Assembly: GCA_027214345.1 (NCBI GenBank)
Contig: JAPWHR010000019.1
Span: 1 to 64,000, forward strand
Source: Comamonadaceae bacterium G21597-S1
GTDB taxonomy: Bacteria > Pseudomonadota > Gammaproteobacteria > Burkholderiales > Burkholderiaceae_C
DNA length: 64,000 nt
Direction of reading: 5' to 3'
In this document: in pieces, positions 51,066-60,878 of the stretch
Position numbering within the stretch: position 1 is the first letter of the stretch
Layout of the letters: the number at the start of each line of letters is the position of its first letter
The notes under the pieces: generated by a model
Databases searched by the model: none
Told to the model about the DNA's origin: nothing
Seen by the model: only the letters and a program-made list of their open reading frames with translations
Program-made: the position numbers and the translations under genes

Positions 51066-51395
51066 GTGGCGGCATCCCCGCACCGATTCGGCGACGACGA
51101 CACCTTCTTCGCCTGGGACGGCGACACGCTGATCGTCAACATCCTGGGCAAGCCAGCCGCGGGCCGCGACGCGATCGGCAAGCCCAAGGGCAACCAGCTC
51201 AAGGTCAGCGTCACTGCGACGCCGAAAAACGGCAAGGCCACCGACCACATGGTGCGATTCCTGGCGCCGCTGTTCGGCGTGCCGGTGTCGCGGATCACCG
51301 TCGTGTTCGGCCGGGAAAACATCCACAAGCAACTGCGCATCATGGCGCCGACGCGCCTGCCGGCCGTGTTCGGCGACGATTCCCGCACGCGCTGA
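51066..51395 (+). CDS. DUF167 (YggU) family protein
   Basis: 109 aa. 'LIVNILGKPAAGRDAIGKPK', 'LKVSVTATPKNGKATDHMVR' and 'VSRITVVFGRENIHKQLRI' follow the DUF167 consensus. No ATG is available in a sensible place; GTG at 51066, 17 bp after the AlaX stop, is the likely start. Function unknown. Confidence 0.82.
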   Translation: MAASPHRFGDDDTFFAWDGDTLIVNILGKPAAGRDAIGKPKGNQLKVSVTATPKNGKATDHMVRFLAPLFGVPVSRITVVFGRENIHKQLRIMAPTRLPAVFGDDSRTR

Positions 51396-51508
51396 CTGCC
51401 CGGCCGGCGCCGGCGACAATCCGGGGGTGCGTCCGCGCGCCATCCCTACGGCAGGACCGCCCCGGGCGCCGCGGAACTTTGTCATCCTGCGCTGCTCCCA
51501 CCGTGTCC

Positions 51509-53683
51509 ATGAACCTGACCATCCTCCTGCCGCGCCTGTCGGGCGTGTTTGCCCTGGCCGGCGCCGCGCTGGCCTGCCTGCCGGCCCAGGCGCAACTGCT
51601 GGGCGGCGCCGGTGCCGGCTCCGTCGTCACCACCGAACAGGTCCGGGCCGAACTCGTGGCCCAGGCGCCCGACGGCGTGTCACCGGGCAAGACGGTCTGG
51701 GTGGGGCTGCAGATCACCCACAAGCCCGAGTGGCACACCTACTGGAAAAATGCCGGCGACTCCGGCCTGCCGACGCAGCTGCAATGGACGCTGCCCGACG
51801 GCGTGACGGCCGGTGACATCCAGTGGCCGCTGCCACGCAAGATCCCGATCGGTACGCTGGCCAACTATGGCTACAAGGACACGGTGCTGCTGCCGGTACC
51901 GCTGACGATCAGCCCGCAGTTCAAGCCGGCACTGTTGTCCGATGCACTGACGGTCACGCTCGACGCGGCCTGGCTGGTATGCAAGACCGAATGTATTCCG
52001 GAAGAAGGCCGGTTCACGCTGCAGATCCCGCTCAAGAGCTCGACCGCCGGTCATGGCGCCGCCTTCGACGCGGCCTGGCGCGCCGCGCCAACTCCGCTGG
52101 CGCCGGCGCCGGGCAACAGCCTGGCCGTCGACGGCCGCGCGATCCAGCTCGCCGTGCATGGCCTGCCGGCCGACTGGCAAGGCCGCACGCTGGCGTTTTT
52201 CCCGGAGACGCCCGAGGTCATCGAGACCGCGGCCGATTGGCAACAGTCCTGGGACGGCGCGGTCTGGACCGCCCGGGTGCCCTTGTCGCCGCAGCGCAGC
52301 AACAGCCCGCAGGTGATGCCGGTGGTGCTGGCGCTGGACGACCAGGGCCGTCGCATCGAGTTGCCGGTGTCCGGCACCTGGCCGCAGGCCGGTGGCGTGG
52401 CGCCGGAGTCCACCGCCTTGCAGGCGGCGTTGGCGGCCAAGGGCGGCAGCGGCTCGACGGCATTCGGGGCGTCGTCCGCAGCGCCGATCGGTTTCTGGGC
52501 CGCCCTGGCCGGCGCCTTGATCGGCGGCCTGATCCTGAACCTGATGCCTTGCGTCTTTCCGATCCTGGCGATCAAGGTGCTGGGTTTTGCGCGCCACGCC
52601 GACGACCGACGGGCGCACCGCATCAACGGCATTGCCTATACCGCTGGCGTGCTGGTCAGTTTCGTCGCGCTCGGCATGGTGCTGATGGCGCTGCGCAGCG
52701 CCGGTGAAAGCCTGGGCTGGGGCTTCCAGTTGCAGAACCCGGCCGTGGTCGCGGCACTGGCGTTGCTGTTCACGCTGATCGGGCTGAACCTGGCGGGCGT
52801 GTTCCAGTTCGCCCAGGTCGTGCCCTCCCGCCTGGCCGGTTTCCAGCCGCGCCATCCAGTGGTCGACGCCTTCTTCACCGGCGTGCTGGCCGTGGCGATC
52901 GCCTCACCGTGCACGGCGCCGTTCATGGGCGCCTCGCTCGGGCTGGCGGTCGCGTTGCCGCCGCCGCAGGCAATCGCGGTGTTTGCCGTGCTGGGCCTGG
53001 GCCTGGCGCTGCCCTATCTGGTGGCGAGCATGGTGCCAGCCTTCGCGCGTGCGCTGCCACGGCCCGGTGCCTGGATGGATAGCCTGAAGAAGTTCATGGC
53101 TTTTCCGATGTTCGCCACCGTGGCCTGGCTGGTGTGGGTGCTGGGACAACAAAGCGGCATCGACGGCGCCGGCGCCCTGCTGGCGCTGCTGGTGGCCGTG
53201 GCCTTCGTGGCCTGGGCCTTGTCGCTGGCCGGTCGCAGCCGCATCGTGGCCGGCGGCATCTCCGTGGCCGCATTGCTGGGCCTGGCCTGGGGCATCGGTC
53301 CGTACGTGACCGCGCCGGCCGCGATCGCGCGCCAGCAGGCCGACGGCCCCTGGCAGGCCTGGGCACCAGGGCGGGTCGACCAGATCGTGGCCGCCGGCCA
53401 GCCGGTCTTCGTCGATTTCACTGCCGCCTGGTGTGTGACCTGTCAGTACAACAAGAAGACCACACTCAGCGACCCGGCCGTGCTGGCCGACCTGGCGGAG
53501 AAAAAAGTGGTGCTGCTGCGCGCCGACTGGACCCGGCGCGACCCCGCCATCACCGCCGCGCTGCAGCAACTCGGCCGCAACGGCGTGCCGGTCTATGTGT
53601 TGTACCAGGCCGGTCGCGCACCGGTGCTGATGTCCGAGATCCTGAGCGTCGCCGACATGCGCGCCGCACTGGCCACTTTGTGA
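51509..53683 (+). CDS. Thiol:disulfide interchange protein DsbD/ScsB
   Basis: 724 aa. A signal peptide ('LSGVFALAGAALACLPAQA') precedes a large periplasmic domain with 'AWLVCKTECIPEEGRF' (redox Cys pair). Eight or so membrane helices follow ('LNLMPCVFPILAIKVLGFA' and 'AIASPCTAPFMGASLGLA' hold the transmembrane Cys), then a C-terminal thioredoxin domain 'FTAAWCVTCQYNKKTTL' (CVTC). The length and N-terminal domain fit ScsB-type DsbD. It moves electrons from cytoplasmic thioredoxin to the periplasm, needed for disulfide isomerisation and cytochrome c maturation. The redoxin gene follows after 46 bp. Confidence 0.93.
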   Translation: MNLTILLPRLSGVFALAGAALACLPAQAQLLGGAGAGSVVTTEQVRAELVAQAPDGVSPGKTVWVGLQITHKPEWHTYWKNAGDSGLPTQLQWTLPDGVTAGDIQWPLPRKIPIGTLANYGYKDTVLLPVPLTISPQFKPALLSDALTVTLDAAWLVCKTECIPEEGRFTLQIPLKSSTAGHGAAFDAAWRAAPTPLAPAPGNSLAVDGRAIQLAVHGLPADWQGRTLAFFPETPEVIETAADWQQSWDGAVWTARVPLSPQRSNSPQVMPVVLALDDQGRRIELPVSGTWPQAGGVAPESTALQAALAAKGGSGSTAFGASSAAPIGFWAALAGALIGGLILNLMPCVFPILAIKVLGFARHADDRRAHRINGIAYTAGVLVSFVALGMVLMALRSAGESLGWGFQLQNPAVVAALALLFTLIGLNLAGVFQFAQVVPSRLAGFQPRHPVVDAFFTGVLAVAIASPCTAPFMGASLGLAVALPPPQAIAVFAVLGLGLALPYLVASMVPAFARALPRPGAWMDSLKKFMAFPMFATVAWLVWVLGQQSGIDGAGALLALLVAVAFVAWALSLAGRSRIVAGGISVAALLGLAWGIGPYVTAPAAIARQQADGPWQAWAPGRVDQIVAAGQPVFVDFTAAWCVTCQYNKKTTLSDPAVLADLAEKKVVLLRADWTRRDPAITAALQQLGRNGVPVYVLYQAGRAPVLMSEILSVADMRAALATL

Positions 53684-53729
53684 TGCCACGATCCGCAACC
53701 CCGTCCAGCCGCTGAAAAGGAGATCGCCC

Positions 53730-54344
53730 ATGTTGCGCCGTACCCTGCTGTCGAGTGCCGCTCTTGCCGGCCTCGGTGTATCCACCACCGTTCTCGCCGC
53801 ACCCGCGGTCGGCCAGACGGCCCCGGCGTTCAGCCTGCCGGACACCGCGGGCAAGACAGTCGCGTTGTCCAGCTTTCGCGGCAAGCACGTGGTGCTGGAA
53901 TGGATCAACCCTGGTTGCCCCTATGTCCGCAAGCATTACGGCAGCGCCAACATGCAGGGTACGCAGAAAGAAGTCACGGCGGCCGGCGTGGTCTGGCTGG
54001 CGATCAACTCGACCGAGGAGGCCGCCAGCGACTACCTGGCACCGACACAGATGGCGGCCTGGATGCGGGAGCAGCAGGCCGGCGCGACCCATACGCTGAT
54101 GGATGTCGAAGGCGCGGTCGGCAAGGCGTACGGCGCCCGTACCACGCCACACATGTACATCGTCGACCCGCAGGGCCTGCTGGTCTACGCCGGCGGCATC
54201 GACAGCATCGCGTCGTCGCGGGTGGCCGACATCAAGACGGCCGTCAACTACGTCAAACAAGGCGTCCGGGAGGCGCTGGCCGGCCAGCCGATCAGTGCCG
54301 CGACGACCCGACCCTACGGCTGCTCGATCAAATACAAGACCTGA
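53730..54344 (+). CDS. Periplasmic redoxin/thioredoxin-family protein
   Basis: 204 aa with signal peptide ('[20 protein letters not shown]'). The redoxin core has '[20 protein letters not shown]' and '[19 protein letters not shown]'. The active-site Cys63 has no CxxC partner; a second Cys is near the end in '[11 protein letters not shown]' (C198). Such proteins behave as peroxiredoxin- or TlpA-like thiol proteins, and its electron donor could be the DsbD/ScsB protein upstream. AAGGAG stands seven bases before the ATG. Confidence 0.88.
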   Translation: MLRRTLLSSAALAGLGVSTTVLAAPAVGQTAPAFSLPDTAGKTVALSSFRGKHVVLEWINPGCPYVRKHYGSANMQGTQKEVTAAGVVWLAINSTEEAASDYLAPTQMAAWMREQQAGATHTLMDVEGAVGKAYGARTTPHMYIVDPQGLLVYAGGIDSIASSRVADIKTAVNYVKQGVREALAGQPISAATTRPYGCSIKYKT

Positions 54345-54441
54345 ACGCCGTCGCTGCCGGCGCCCTGAACGCGGTCCGGATCCGGGCCGCGAAGGCCCGC
54401 GGACCCAGCGGCAGCCGGTACCGTGCTGCCACAATAGCCCC

Positions 54442-55581
54442 ATGACCGCACCCGATGCCGGCAGCCCGTTTGCGGCGCTGCAAAACGACACATTCCTGCG
54501 CGCCTGCATGCGCCAGGCCACCGACCACACGCCGGTATGGCTGATGCGCCAGGCCGGCCGTTACCTGCCCGAATACCGTGCCACGCGCGCCAAGGCCGGC
54601 AGCTTCATGGGCCTGGCGACGAACACCGACTATGCCACCGAAGTCACGCTGCAGCCCCTCGAACGTTATCCGCTGGACGCCGCCATCCTGTTCAGCGACA
54701 TCCTGACCATTCCTGACGCGATGGGCCTGGGACTGAGTTTTGCCATCGGCGAAGGCCCCAAATTCGCCCATCCGGTGCGCGACGAGACCGCCGTGCAGGC
54801 ATTGCGCGTGCCCGACATGGACAAGCTGCGGTACGTATTCGATGCCGTCACGTCGATCCGCAGGGCCTTGCACGGCCGGGTGCCGCTGATCGGCTTCTCC
54901 GGCAGCCCGTGGACACTGGCCTGCTACATGGTCGAGGGCGCGGGTTCGGACGACTACCGGCTGGTCAAGACCATGATGTATGCCCGTCCGGATCTGATGC
55001 ACCACATGCTGGCCATCAACGCCGACGCCGTGGCTGCCTACCTGAATGCCCAGATCGACGCCGGTGCCCAGGCGGTGATGATCTTCGACAGCTGGGGCGG
55101 CGTGCTGGCCGATGGGGCGTTCCAGCAGTTCAGCCTGGCCTACACCGCCCGCGTGCTGGCCCAACTCAAGCGCCGGCAGGATGGCGTCGTGATCCCGCGC
55201 ATCGTCTTCACCAAAGGCGGTGGCTTGTGGCTGTCCGAGATGGGCCGACTCGATTGCGAGGTGCTGGGGCTGGACTGGACCGTCAACCTGGGTCAGGCAC
55301 GCCGCATGGTCGGCGGCGCGGTCGGCGGTCCGGGCAAGGCCTTGCAGGGCAATATCGATCCGAACGTGTTGTTCGCCCGGCCCGAGCAGATCCACGCCGA
55401 GGTCCGGCGTGTGCTCGAGAGCTTCGGCCCCCCCCACCGGGTGGTTGCCGGCGACCCGGACCAGACGGGCCCGACCCATGTCTTCAACCTCGGTCATGGC
55501 ATCAGCCAGCACACCCCTCCTGAAAACGTAGCTGCGCTGGTCGAGGCGGTGCATGCGGTATCGCGACAGTTGCGCGCATGA
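54442..55581 (+). CDS. hemE: Uroporphyrinogen decarboxylase
   Basis: 379 aa. '[20 protein letters not shown]' is the diagnostic N-terminal motif, with '[19 protein letters not shown]', '[16 protein letters not shown]', '[18 protein letters not shown]' and '[16 protein letters not shown]' completing the active site. It converts uroporphyrinogen III to coproporphyrinogen III in heme synthesis, relevant to a cell making many multiheme cytochromes. It starts 97 bp after the redoxin stop. Confidence 0.97.
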   Translation: MTAPDAGSPFAALQNDTFLRACMRQATDHTPVWLMRQAGRYLPEYRATRAKAGSFMGLATNTDYATEVTLQPLERYPLDAAILFSDILTIPDAMGLGLSFAIGEGPKFAHPVRDETAVQALRVPDMDKLRYVFDAVTSIRRALHGRVPLIGFSGSPWTLACYMVEGAGSDDYRLVKTMMYARPDLMHHMLAINADAVAAYLNAQIDAGAQAVMIFDSWGGVLADGAFQQFSLAYTARVLAQLKRRQDGVVIPRIVFTKGGGLWLSEMGRLDCEVLGLDWTVNLGQARRMVGGAVGGPGKALQGNIDPNVLFARPEQIHAEVRRVLESFGPPHRVVAGDPDQTGPTHVFNLGHGISQHTPPENVAALVEAVHAVSRQLRA

Positions 55582-55931
55582 CACGTTCCGGTCCGTGCCT
55601 ACCACAAACGGCGGCCGATCAGGTTGGTGACTCCTGACTTATGCACAAAATCCGTGCTGCACTGCGCCACGACCGGCGCCGGCGATCGCACCCCACTACA
55701 AAAGCGATAGCCATCGCAAGTTGTTGATTCATAACGGTTTTGGCGCTTTGCTTTTTTGATGGGCATTCCAGTCAAAGCCTTTGTTTACAAGGCTTTCGCG
55801 TGTGCCGCGGCCGGATATCAACAAAGTTATCCACAGAAAACTTGGATGAGGTCTAAAGTTCTTTCAGATCAAGCACTTAACCCCAACTTCACAAGTTCAC
55901 TTCAAGAACACCCCCCAAACGACGCTTTGCG
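55582..55931. promoter_or_regulatory. AT-rich 350-bp spacer before priA with two DnaA-box matches
   Basis: Markedly AT-rich for this window. TTATGCACA (55639-55647) and TTATCCACA (55827-55835) both match the DnaA-box consensus TTATNCACA in the same orientation. An 8-bp inverted repeat AAAGCCTT (55774-55781) / AAGGCTTT (55789-55796) and a short GCGAT/ATCGC hairpin near 55704 are also present. No gene is credible here. The spacer should contain the priA promoter; the boxes suggest DnaA control or a replication-related site. Confidence 0.6.
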
Positions 55932-58088
55932 ATGGCGCACCTGATTCCCGTCCTGGTCCAGACGCCGGCGCATAGCCAGATCGGCGGTGCGCTGACCTAC
56001 CGAAGTGAATCACCGCTGACGCCCGGCACCCTGGTGCGCGTGCCCCTGGGTCGGCGCGAGACGCTCGGTGTGGTGTGGGACGGCGAGACCGCACACGACC
56101 CGGTGCTGGATCCGTCCCGGCTGCGGCCGGTCTCGACGGTGCTCGACGCCCTGCCGCCGCTGGGGCCGAACTGGCGCCAGCTGGTGGCCTTTGCGGCCCG
56201 GTATTACCAGCGTGCGCCCGGTGAGGTGGGTTTGTCGGCATTGCCGCCGCCGCTGCGTGACCTGAGCGAGGTCCAGTTGCAGCGCCGGCTGCGCCGCAAG
56301 ACCCCAGCGGCCGGGGCGGCGGCCAGCCCATCGGCAGCGCCCGACGGCGCCCAGGCGCCGGGGGGACAGGCGTGGCCACTGAGCGCCGAACAACAGGCGG
56401 TGATGGAGCAACTGCGCCACGGTGATGGCACCTTCGTGTTGTTCGGGGCTACGGGCAGCGGCAAGACCGAGGTCTATCTGCAATGCGTGCAGGAGCTGAT
56501 CGAACACCAGCCCGATGCCCAGGCGCTGATCATGGTGCCCGAGATCAACCTCACGCCGCAGCTGCAACAACGCTTCCTGGCGCGTTTCGCGCCGCGGTTC
56601 GGCACCGAGGCGGTGGTGTCGATGCACAGCGGCATGACCCACCCGCAGCGCCTGCGCAGCTGGCTGGCCGCACACATGGGCACGGCGCGCATCGTGCTGG
56701 GAACCCGGATGGCCATCTTCGCGTCCATGCCGCGGCTGCAGCTCATCGTCGTCGACGAGGAACACGACCCCAGCTACAAGCAGCAAGAGGGCGCACGGTA
56801 TTCGGCGCGCGACCTGGCGATCTATCGCGGCCAACTGGAAAAGGCCAAGGTGATCCTGGGCTCGGCCACGCCCTCGCTGGAGAGCTGGTACCACAGCCGG
56901 CCACGCGCCGAAGGCGGCCGATATACGCGGCTACACATGCCCAGCCGGGTCGGCGACCAGGCGCGACTGCCGCTGGTGCGCCGGGTCGACATGAACCACC
57001 AGCCGCGACGCGCGGTGATCGCGCCGCCCTTGCTCGAGGCGATCCGTCAGCGCGTGGCCGCCGGCGAACAAAGCCTGGTGCTGCTGAACCGGCGCGGGTA
57101 CGCACCGGTGCTGCAATGCGGCGCCTGCGACTGGAAAAGCGCCTGCCCGCATTGCAGCGCGTACCGGGTGTTCCACAAGATCGATCGCAGCCTGCGTTGC
57201 CACCACTGCGGATTCGCCGAACCCGTGCCGCGTGCCTGCCCTGAATGCGGCAACCTGGACATCGCACCGATCGGGCGCGGCACCGAACAGCTGCAGGAAC
57301 ATGTGGCCGCACTGCTGTCCGACGTGCGCCGTCCCGGCTCGCAGACGCCCGAGCAACCGCAGGGACTGGCAGTCAACGTGGCGCGTATCGACGCCGACAG
57401 CACCCGCCTGGCCGGCAGCCTGCAGACGCAGCTGGCGCAGGTGCACTCGGGCGAAGTCGACGTGCTCGTGGGTACGCAGATGGTCGCCAAGGGCCATGAT
57501 TTCCGGCGCATCACGCTGGTGGCGGCGCTCAATGCCGACAACGCCTTGTTCTCCAGCGACTTCCGTGCGCCCGAACGCCTGTTCAGCCTGCTCATGCAGG
57601 CCGCCGGCCGGGCCGGCCGCGACGCCGCGGTCAGCGGCCACAGCGAGATGTGGATCCAGACCTTCCAGCCCCAGCATCCGCTGTTCGACGCGCTCAAGCG
57701 CCACGATTACCCGGCCTTTGCCGAGCAGCAGTTGCAGGACCGCGCTGGCGCCGGCCTGCCGCCGTTCTCGTTCCAGGCCCTGCTGCGCGCCGAGGCGCGG
57801 ACCCAGGAGGCGGCCCAGGGTTTCCTCGAGGCGGCCAGTGCCGCGGCTCAGGCACAACTGGCGGATCTGCCCGGTTTCGAGCTGGTCACGCTGTATCCGG
57901 CGGTGCCGATGACGATCCAGCGCGTGGCCAACGTGGAACGCGCGCAGATGCTGGTGGAGAGTCCGTCGCGCAAGGCCTTGCAGGGCTTCCTGGCGGCCTG
58001 GCACGAGCTGCTGCACGCGGTGCGTCAGGGCGAGGCCGGCCGCGGCCTGTTGCGCTGGGCGGTGGACGTGGATCCCCTGGCAATCTGA
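55932..58088 (+). CDS. priA: Primosomal protein N' / replication restart helicase PriA
   Basis: 718 aa, full length. The N-terminal 3'-DNA-binding domain is followed by helicase motifs 'LFGATGSGKTEVYLQ' (Walker A), 'VVDEEHDPSYKQ' (Walker B), 'ILGSATPSLES', then the zinc-binding Cys pairs ('LQCGACDWKSACPHCSA', 'LRCHHCGF', 'ACPECGN'), and 'VLVGTQMVAKGHDF' plus 'QAAGRAGRDA'. PriA reloads the replisome at collapsed forks. A rep-type helicase, which works in the same restart network, is encoded 4 kb away. Confidence 0.97.
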   Translation: MAHLIPVLVQTPAHSQIGGALTYRSESPLTPGTLVRVPLGRRETLGVVWDGETAHDPVLDPSRLRPVSTVLDALPPLGPNWRQLVAFAARYYQRAPGEVGLSALPPPLRDLSEVQLQRRLRRKTPAAGAAASPSAAPDGAQAPGGQAWPLSAEQQAVMEQLRHGDGTFVLFGATGSGKTEVYLQCVQELIEHQPDAQALIMVPEINLTPQLQQRFLARFAPRFGTEAVVSMHSGMTHPQRLRSWLAAHMGTARIVLGTRMAIFASMPRLQLIVVDEEHDPSYKQQEGARYSARDLAIYRGQLEKAKVILGSATPSLESWYHSRPRAEGGRYTRLHMPSRVGDQARLPLVRRVDMNHQPRRAVIAPPLLEAIRQRVAAGEQSLVLLNRRGYAPVLQCGACDWKSACPHCSAYRVFHKIDRSLRCHHCGFAEPVPRACPECGNLDIAPIGRGTEQLQEHVAALLSDVRRPGSQTPEQPQGLAVNVARIDADSTRLAGSLQTQLAQVHSGEVDVLVGTQMVAKGHDFRRITLVAALNADNALFSSDFRAPERLFSLLMQAAGRAGRDAAVSGHSEMWIQTFQPQHPLFDALKRHDYPAFAEQQLQDRAGAGLPPFSFQALLRAEARTQEAAQGFLEAASAAAQAQLADLPGFELVTLYPAVPMTIQRVANVERAQMLVESPSRKALQGFLAAWHELLHAVRQGEAGRGLLRWAVDVDPLAI

Positions 58089-58248
58089 GGCGCCGAACCC
58101 GGGTTTCGATGCTGCAATCGCAACAATCCAAGGCAAGCCCTCGCGGGGCGCGTCCGGCGTGGACGTTCCCGGCCCCGACCGGTCCCGGCTGGATCCGGCG
58201 CAGGCACCGTGCCTGGACGAAGTGCGGCGCCGCGCCGCGGTTCCTGCC

Positions 58249-60870
58249 CTACCCGTCCAATCCCGCGTCCGGCATGACGAAACGATCGAACTGCGCGATC
58301 GGCAACGGCCGGCTGATCAGGTAGCCCTGGCAGTAGTCGCAGCCATGCGCGGCCAGGAAGTCGCGCTGGCCCTGCAGTTCGACACCTTCGGCGATCACGG
58401 CCAGCCCCAGGCTCTGGCCCAGTGCGATCACGGTGCGCGCGATCGCCGCGTCGTTCGGATCGGTCAGGACTTCACGCACGAAGGACTGGTCGATCTTGAG
58501 CTGGTCCAGTGGCAGGCGGCGCAGGTAGCTGAGCGACGAATAGCCGGTGCCGAAGTCGTCCAGTGAAAATCCGACGCCCAGTGTCTTGATCTGGCGCATC
58601 TTGTTGATGATGGACTCCTGGTCCGACGCAAACATGCTCTCGGTAATCTCGAGCTTGAGCCGAGCCGGCACCACGCGATGGTGTTCGAGCGCCTGGCGCA
58701 CCTTGTCGACGAAATCGGCCTGCCGGAACTGGTGCACGCTGACGTTGATGGCCAGCGTCAGCCGCGCGGTCTGCGGGTGCGCGGCCCAGGACGCGATCTG
58801 GGCGCAGGCGCGCTGCAACACCCATTCCCCGAGTTCGACGATCAGGCCGGACTGCTCCGCGACCGGGATGAACTCGCCCGGCGACACCGGACCACGTTCG
58901 GGATGGGTCCAGCGCAACAAGGCCTCGGCGCCGACGACCTCGCCGCCGGGCCCGACCTGCGGCTGGTAATGCAGCACCAGGTCATCGCGCGACAGGCTGC
59001 TGCGCAGGTCGACCTCCATCGCCGCGCGGGCCTCGACCGCCGATTGCATCTGCGGATCGAAGAACCGCACCGTATTGCGGCCGGCGGCCTTGGCCTGGTA
59101 CATCGCGACGTCCGAGCGCTTGAGCACCTCCTCCACCGTCGTCGTGTCGACACCGAACAGCGACACGCCGATGCTGGTGCCGCTGCGGTGTTCGCGCCCC
59201 GCGATGTCGTAGGGCGTGCCCAGGCGCACCAGCAGCTTCTCGGCGACCCTGCGCCCGGTGGCGATCGCGTCCGCGGCGCTGGCGCCGGCATCGTCGATCA
59301 ACACGACGAACTCGTCGCCCCCCAGGCGCGCCACCGTGTCGGCGTCGCGCACGCAGGCGCGCATGCGCAGCGCCACCTGCTTGAGCAGCAGGTCGCCCTT
59401 GTCATGGCCCCAGGTGTCGTTGAGCGCCTTGAAGTTGTCCAGGTCGATCAGCAGCAAGGCCCCGAAGCGCCGGCTGCGCAGCGTGGCGCTGAGCGCATGT
59501 TCGAGCCGGTCCTGCAGCAGCCGGCGGTTGGGCAGGTCGGTGAGCGGGTCGTAGAAGGCCAGGCGGCGGATCGCGCTCTTGGCGCTCTTGCGCCCGGTGA
59601 TGTCGCGCGCCATCATGACGAAACGGGGCACGGCCGCACCGTCGACCTGCTTGCGCGCCACCGACAACTCGTACCAGCGCGTGCCCTGCACGAGTTCCAG
59701 CGTGTATTGCTCGCCTTGCGAGAAACCGTCGATCTGCGCGCTGCGCAAGGCCTCCATCGTCACCTCGGCGGCCTGCGCCGGCAACACCTCGAACACGGTG
59801 CGTCCGGCAAAGTCCTCCGCCGGAATCGGCAACAGGCTGTCCGACGGCGCGTAGCAGCTGTGGTAGTTGCCGTGCAGGTCGATCTCGAAGATCGGATCGC
59901 GGATGGCCTCGACCGTGGAACGCAACTGGTTCTGCGTGGCCAGCATCTCGGCCGTGCGTTCGCGCATCAGGGCCTCGAGGCCGGCCTTGTAGCGCCCCTG
60001 CTCGACCAGTAGCTGGGCCAGGTAGGCCAGCAGCAGGCTGGCCAACACCATGGCCGCCGCGGCACTGGGCACCACCGGATCCCGGCCCCAGCCACCCACC
60101 GGCGCCAGATCCAGGTTCCAGGCCCCATTGGGCACCTCCAGGCTGCGGCGCAGCGGCTCGGACAAGGGATCCGGGTGGGAGGCGGAGATGATCTGGTGTT
60201 CGCCACTGTCCGGCAGCACACGCCACAGCCGGTACTCGACATCCCGCGCCCGCAACTCGCCCAGTTCGGCCGCCGAGAGCAGGTCCTGCAGCCGGATCGT
60301 GACGTTCGAAAAGCCCCAGAAGCGATTTTCGCCGTCGGGCTGCGGCAGGAAAATCGGCAACCGGCTGACCACACCCAAGCCGCCTTGTGCCAACTGCAAC
60401 GGTCCGGCCAGGGTCAGCCGCCCGGTATCGCGGGCAAACACCGCCTCGCGCCGCTGCCCCGGGTCGTTGAGCTGGTCGAATCCGATCAGGTTCTCGTTGC
60501 CGGCCAGGGGCATCACATGGCGCACCACGCCGCCGGGCGACAACGACAGCGCCAGCACGCGCGAGCCCCCGCTCAGCAGCTGCGATGCCGCCGCCTCGAA
60601 GTTGACGACCTCGCCATGACCCTGGTGCACCAGTGCCGCCAATGCGCGGTTGTCCGCCAGCATGCCCTCGACGCTGCGCCGCAGCACCTGGGCCCGTTCG
60701 GCGGCCATCTGCGCGATCTTCCCGCGCTCCTGCCGCTGCTTTTCGACTTGCAGCCGATACAACAGGGTCGTTCCCATGGCCAGCAGCAAGACGAACACCA
60801 GCGCCGCGATCAGCCACGACGGCCAGGCACCGTTGCGCATCTGGCCTCGTTGGTCGACGACGGAACGCAT
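58249..60870 (-). CDS. Membrane CHASE-PAS-GGDEF-EAL cyclic-di-GMP protein
   Basis: 873 aa. TM1 (about 17-38), a periplasmic CHASE-like sensor ('FLPQPDGENRFWGFSNVTIR'), TM2 (about 265-290), a PAS domain ('IRDPIFEIDLHGNYHSCYAP'), an intact diguanylate cyclase domain ('VARLGGDEFVVLIDDA') and an intact phosphodiesterase domain ('GAEALLRWTHPERG', 'FSLDDFGTGYSSLSYLRRLP', 'LKIDQSFVREV', 'AVIAEGVELQGQ'). Both activities could therefore be functional. GAGG lies seven bases before the ATG at 60870. Convergent with priA; it likely influences motility or biofilm behaviour. Confidence 0.93.
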   Translation of the reverse strand: MRSVVDQRGQMRNGAWPSWLIAALVFVLLLAMGTTLLYRLQVEKQRQERGKIAQMAAERAQVLRRSVEGMLADNRALAALVHQGHGEVVNFEAAASQLLSGGSRVLALSLSPGGVVRHVMPLAGNENLIGFDQLNDPGQRREAVFARDTGRLTLAGPLQLAQGGLGVVSRLPIFLPQPDGENRFWGFSNVTIRLQDLLSAAELGELRARDVEYRLWRVLPDSGEHQIISASHPDPLSEPLRRSLEVPNGAWNLDLAPVGGWGRDPVVPSAAAAMVLASLLLAYLAQLLVEQGRYKAGLEALMRERTAEMLATQNQLRSTVEAIRDPIFEIDLHGNYHSCYAPSDSLLPIPAEDFAGRTVFEVLPAQAAEVTMEALRSAQIDGFSQGEQYTLELVQGTRWYELSVARKQVDGAAVPRFVMMARDITGRKSAKSAIRRLAFYDPLTDLPNRRLLQDRLEHALSATLRSRRFGALLLIDLDNFKALNDTWGHDKGDLLLKQVALRMRACVRDADTVARLGGDEFVVLIDDAGASAADAIATGRRVAEKLLVRLGTPYDIAGREHRSGTSIGVSLFGVDTTTVEEVLKRSDVAMYQAKAAGRNTVRFFDPQMQSAVEARAAMEVDLRSSLSRDDLVLHYQPQVGPGGEVVGAEALLRWTHPERGPVSPGEFIPVAEQSGLIVELGEWVLQRACAQIASWAAHPQTARLTLAINVSVHQFRQADFVDKVRQALEHHRVVPARLKLEITESMFASDQESIINKMRQIKTLGVGFSLDDFGTGYSSLSYLRRLPLDQLKIDQSFVREVLTDPNDAAIARTVIALGQSLGLAVIAEGVELQGQRDFLAAHGCDYCQGYLISRPLPIAQFDRFVMPDAGLDG

Positions 60871-60878
60871 GGCCGGCC

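Noticed and set aside
48435-51395. A 986-codon plus-strand frame ending in the DUF167 gene
   Set aside because: Only the last 110 codons resemble a protein family; the rest is antisense to the radical SAM gene and out of frame in the AlaX gene.
55756-55944. 62-codon ORF before priA
   Set aside because: It covers the DnaA-box region, overlaps the priA start and has no protein-like features.
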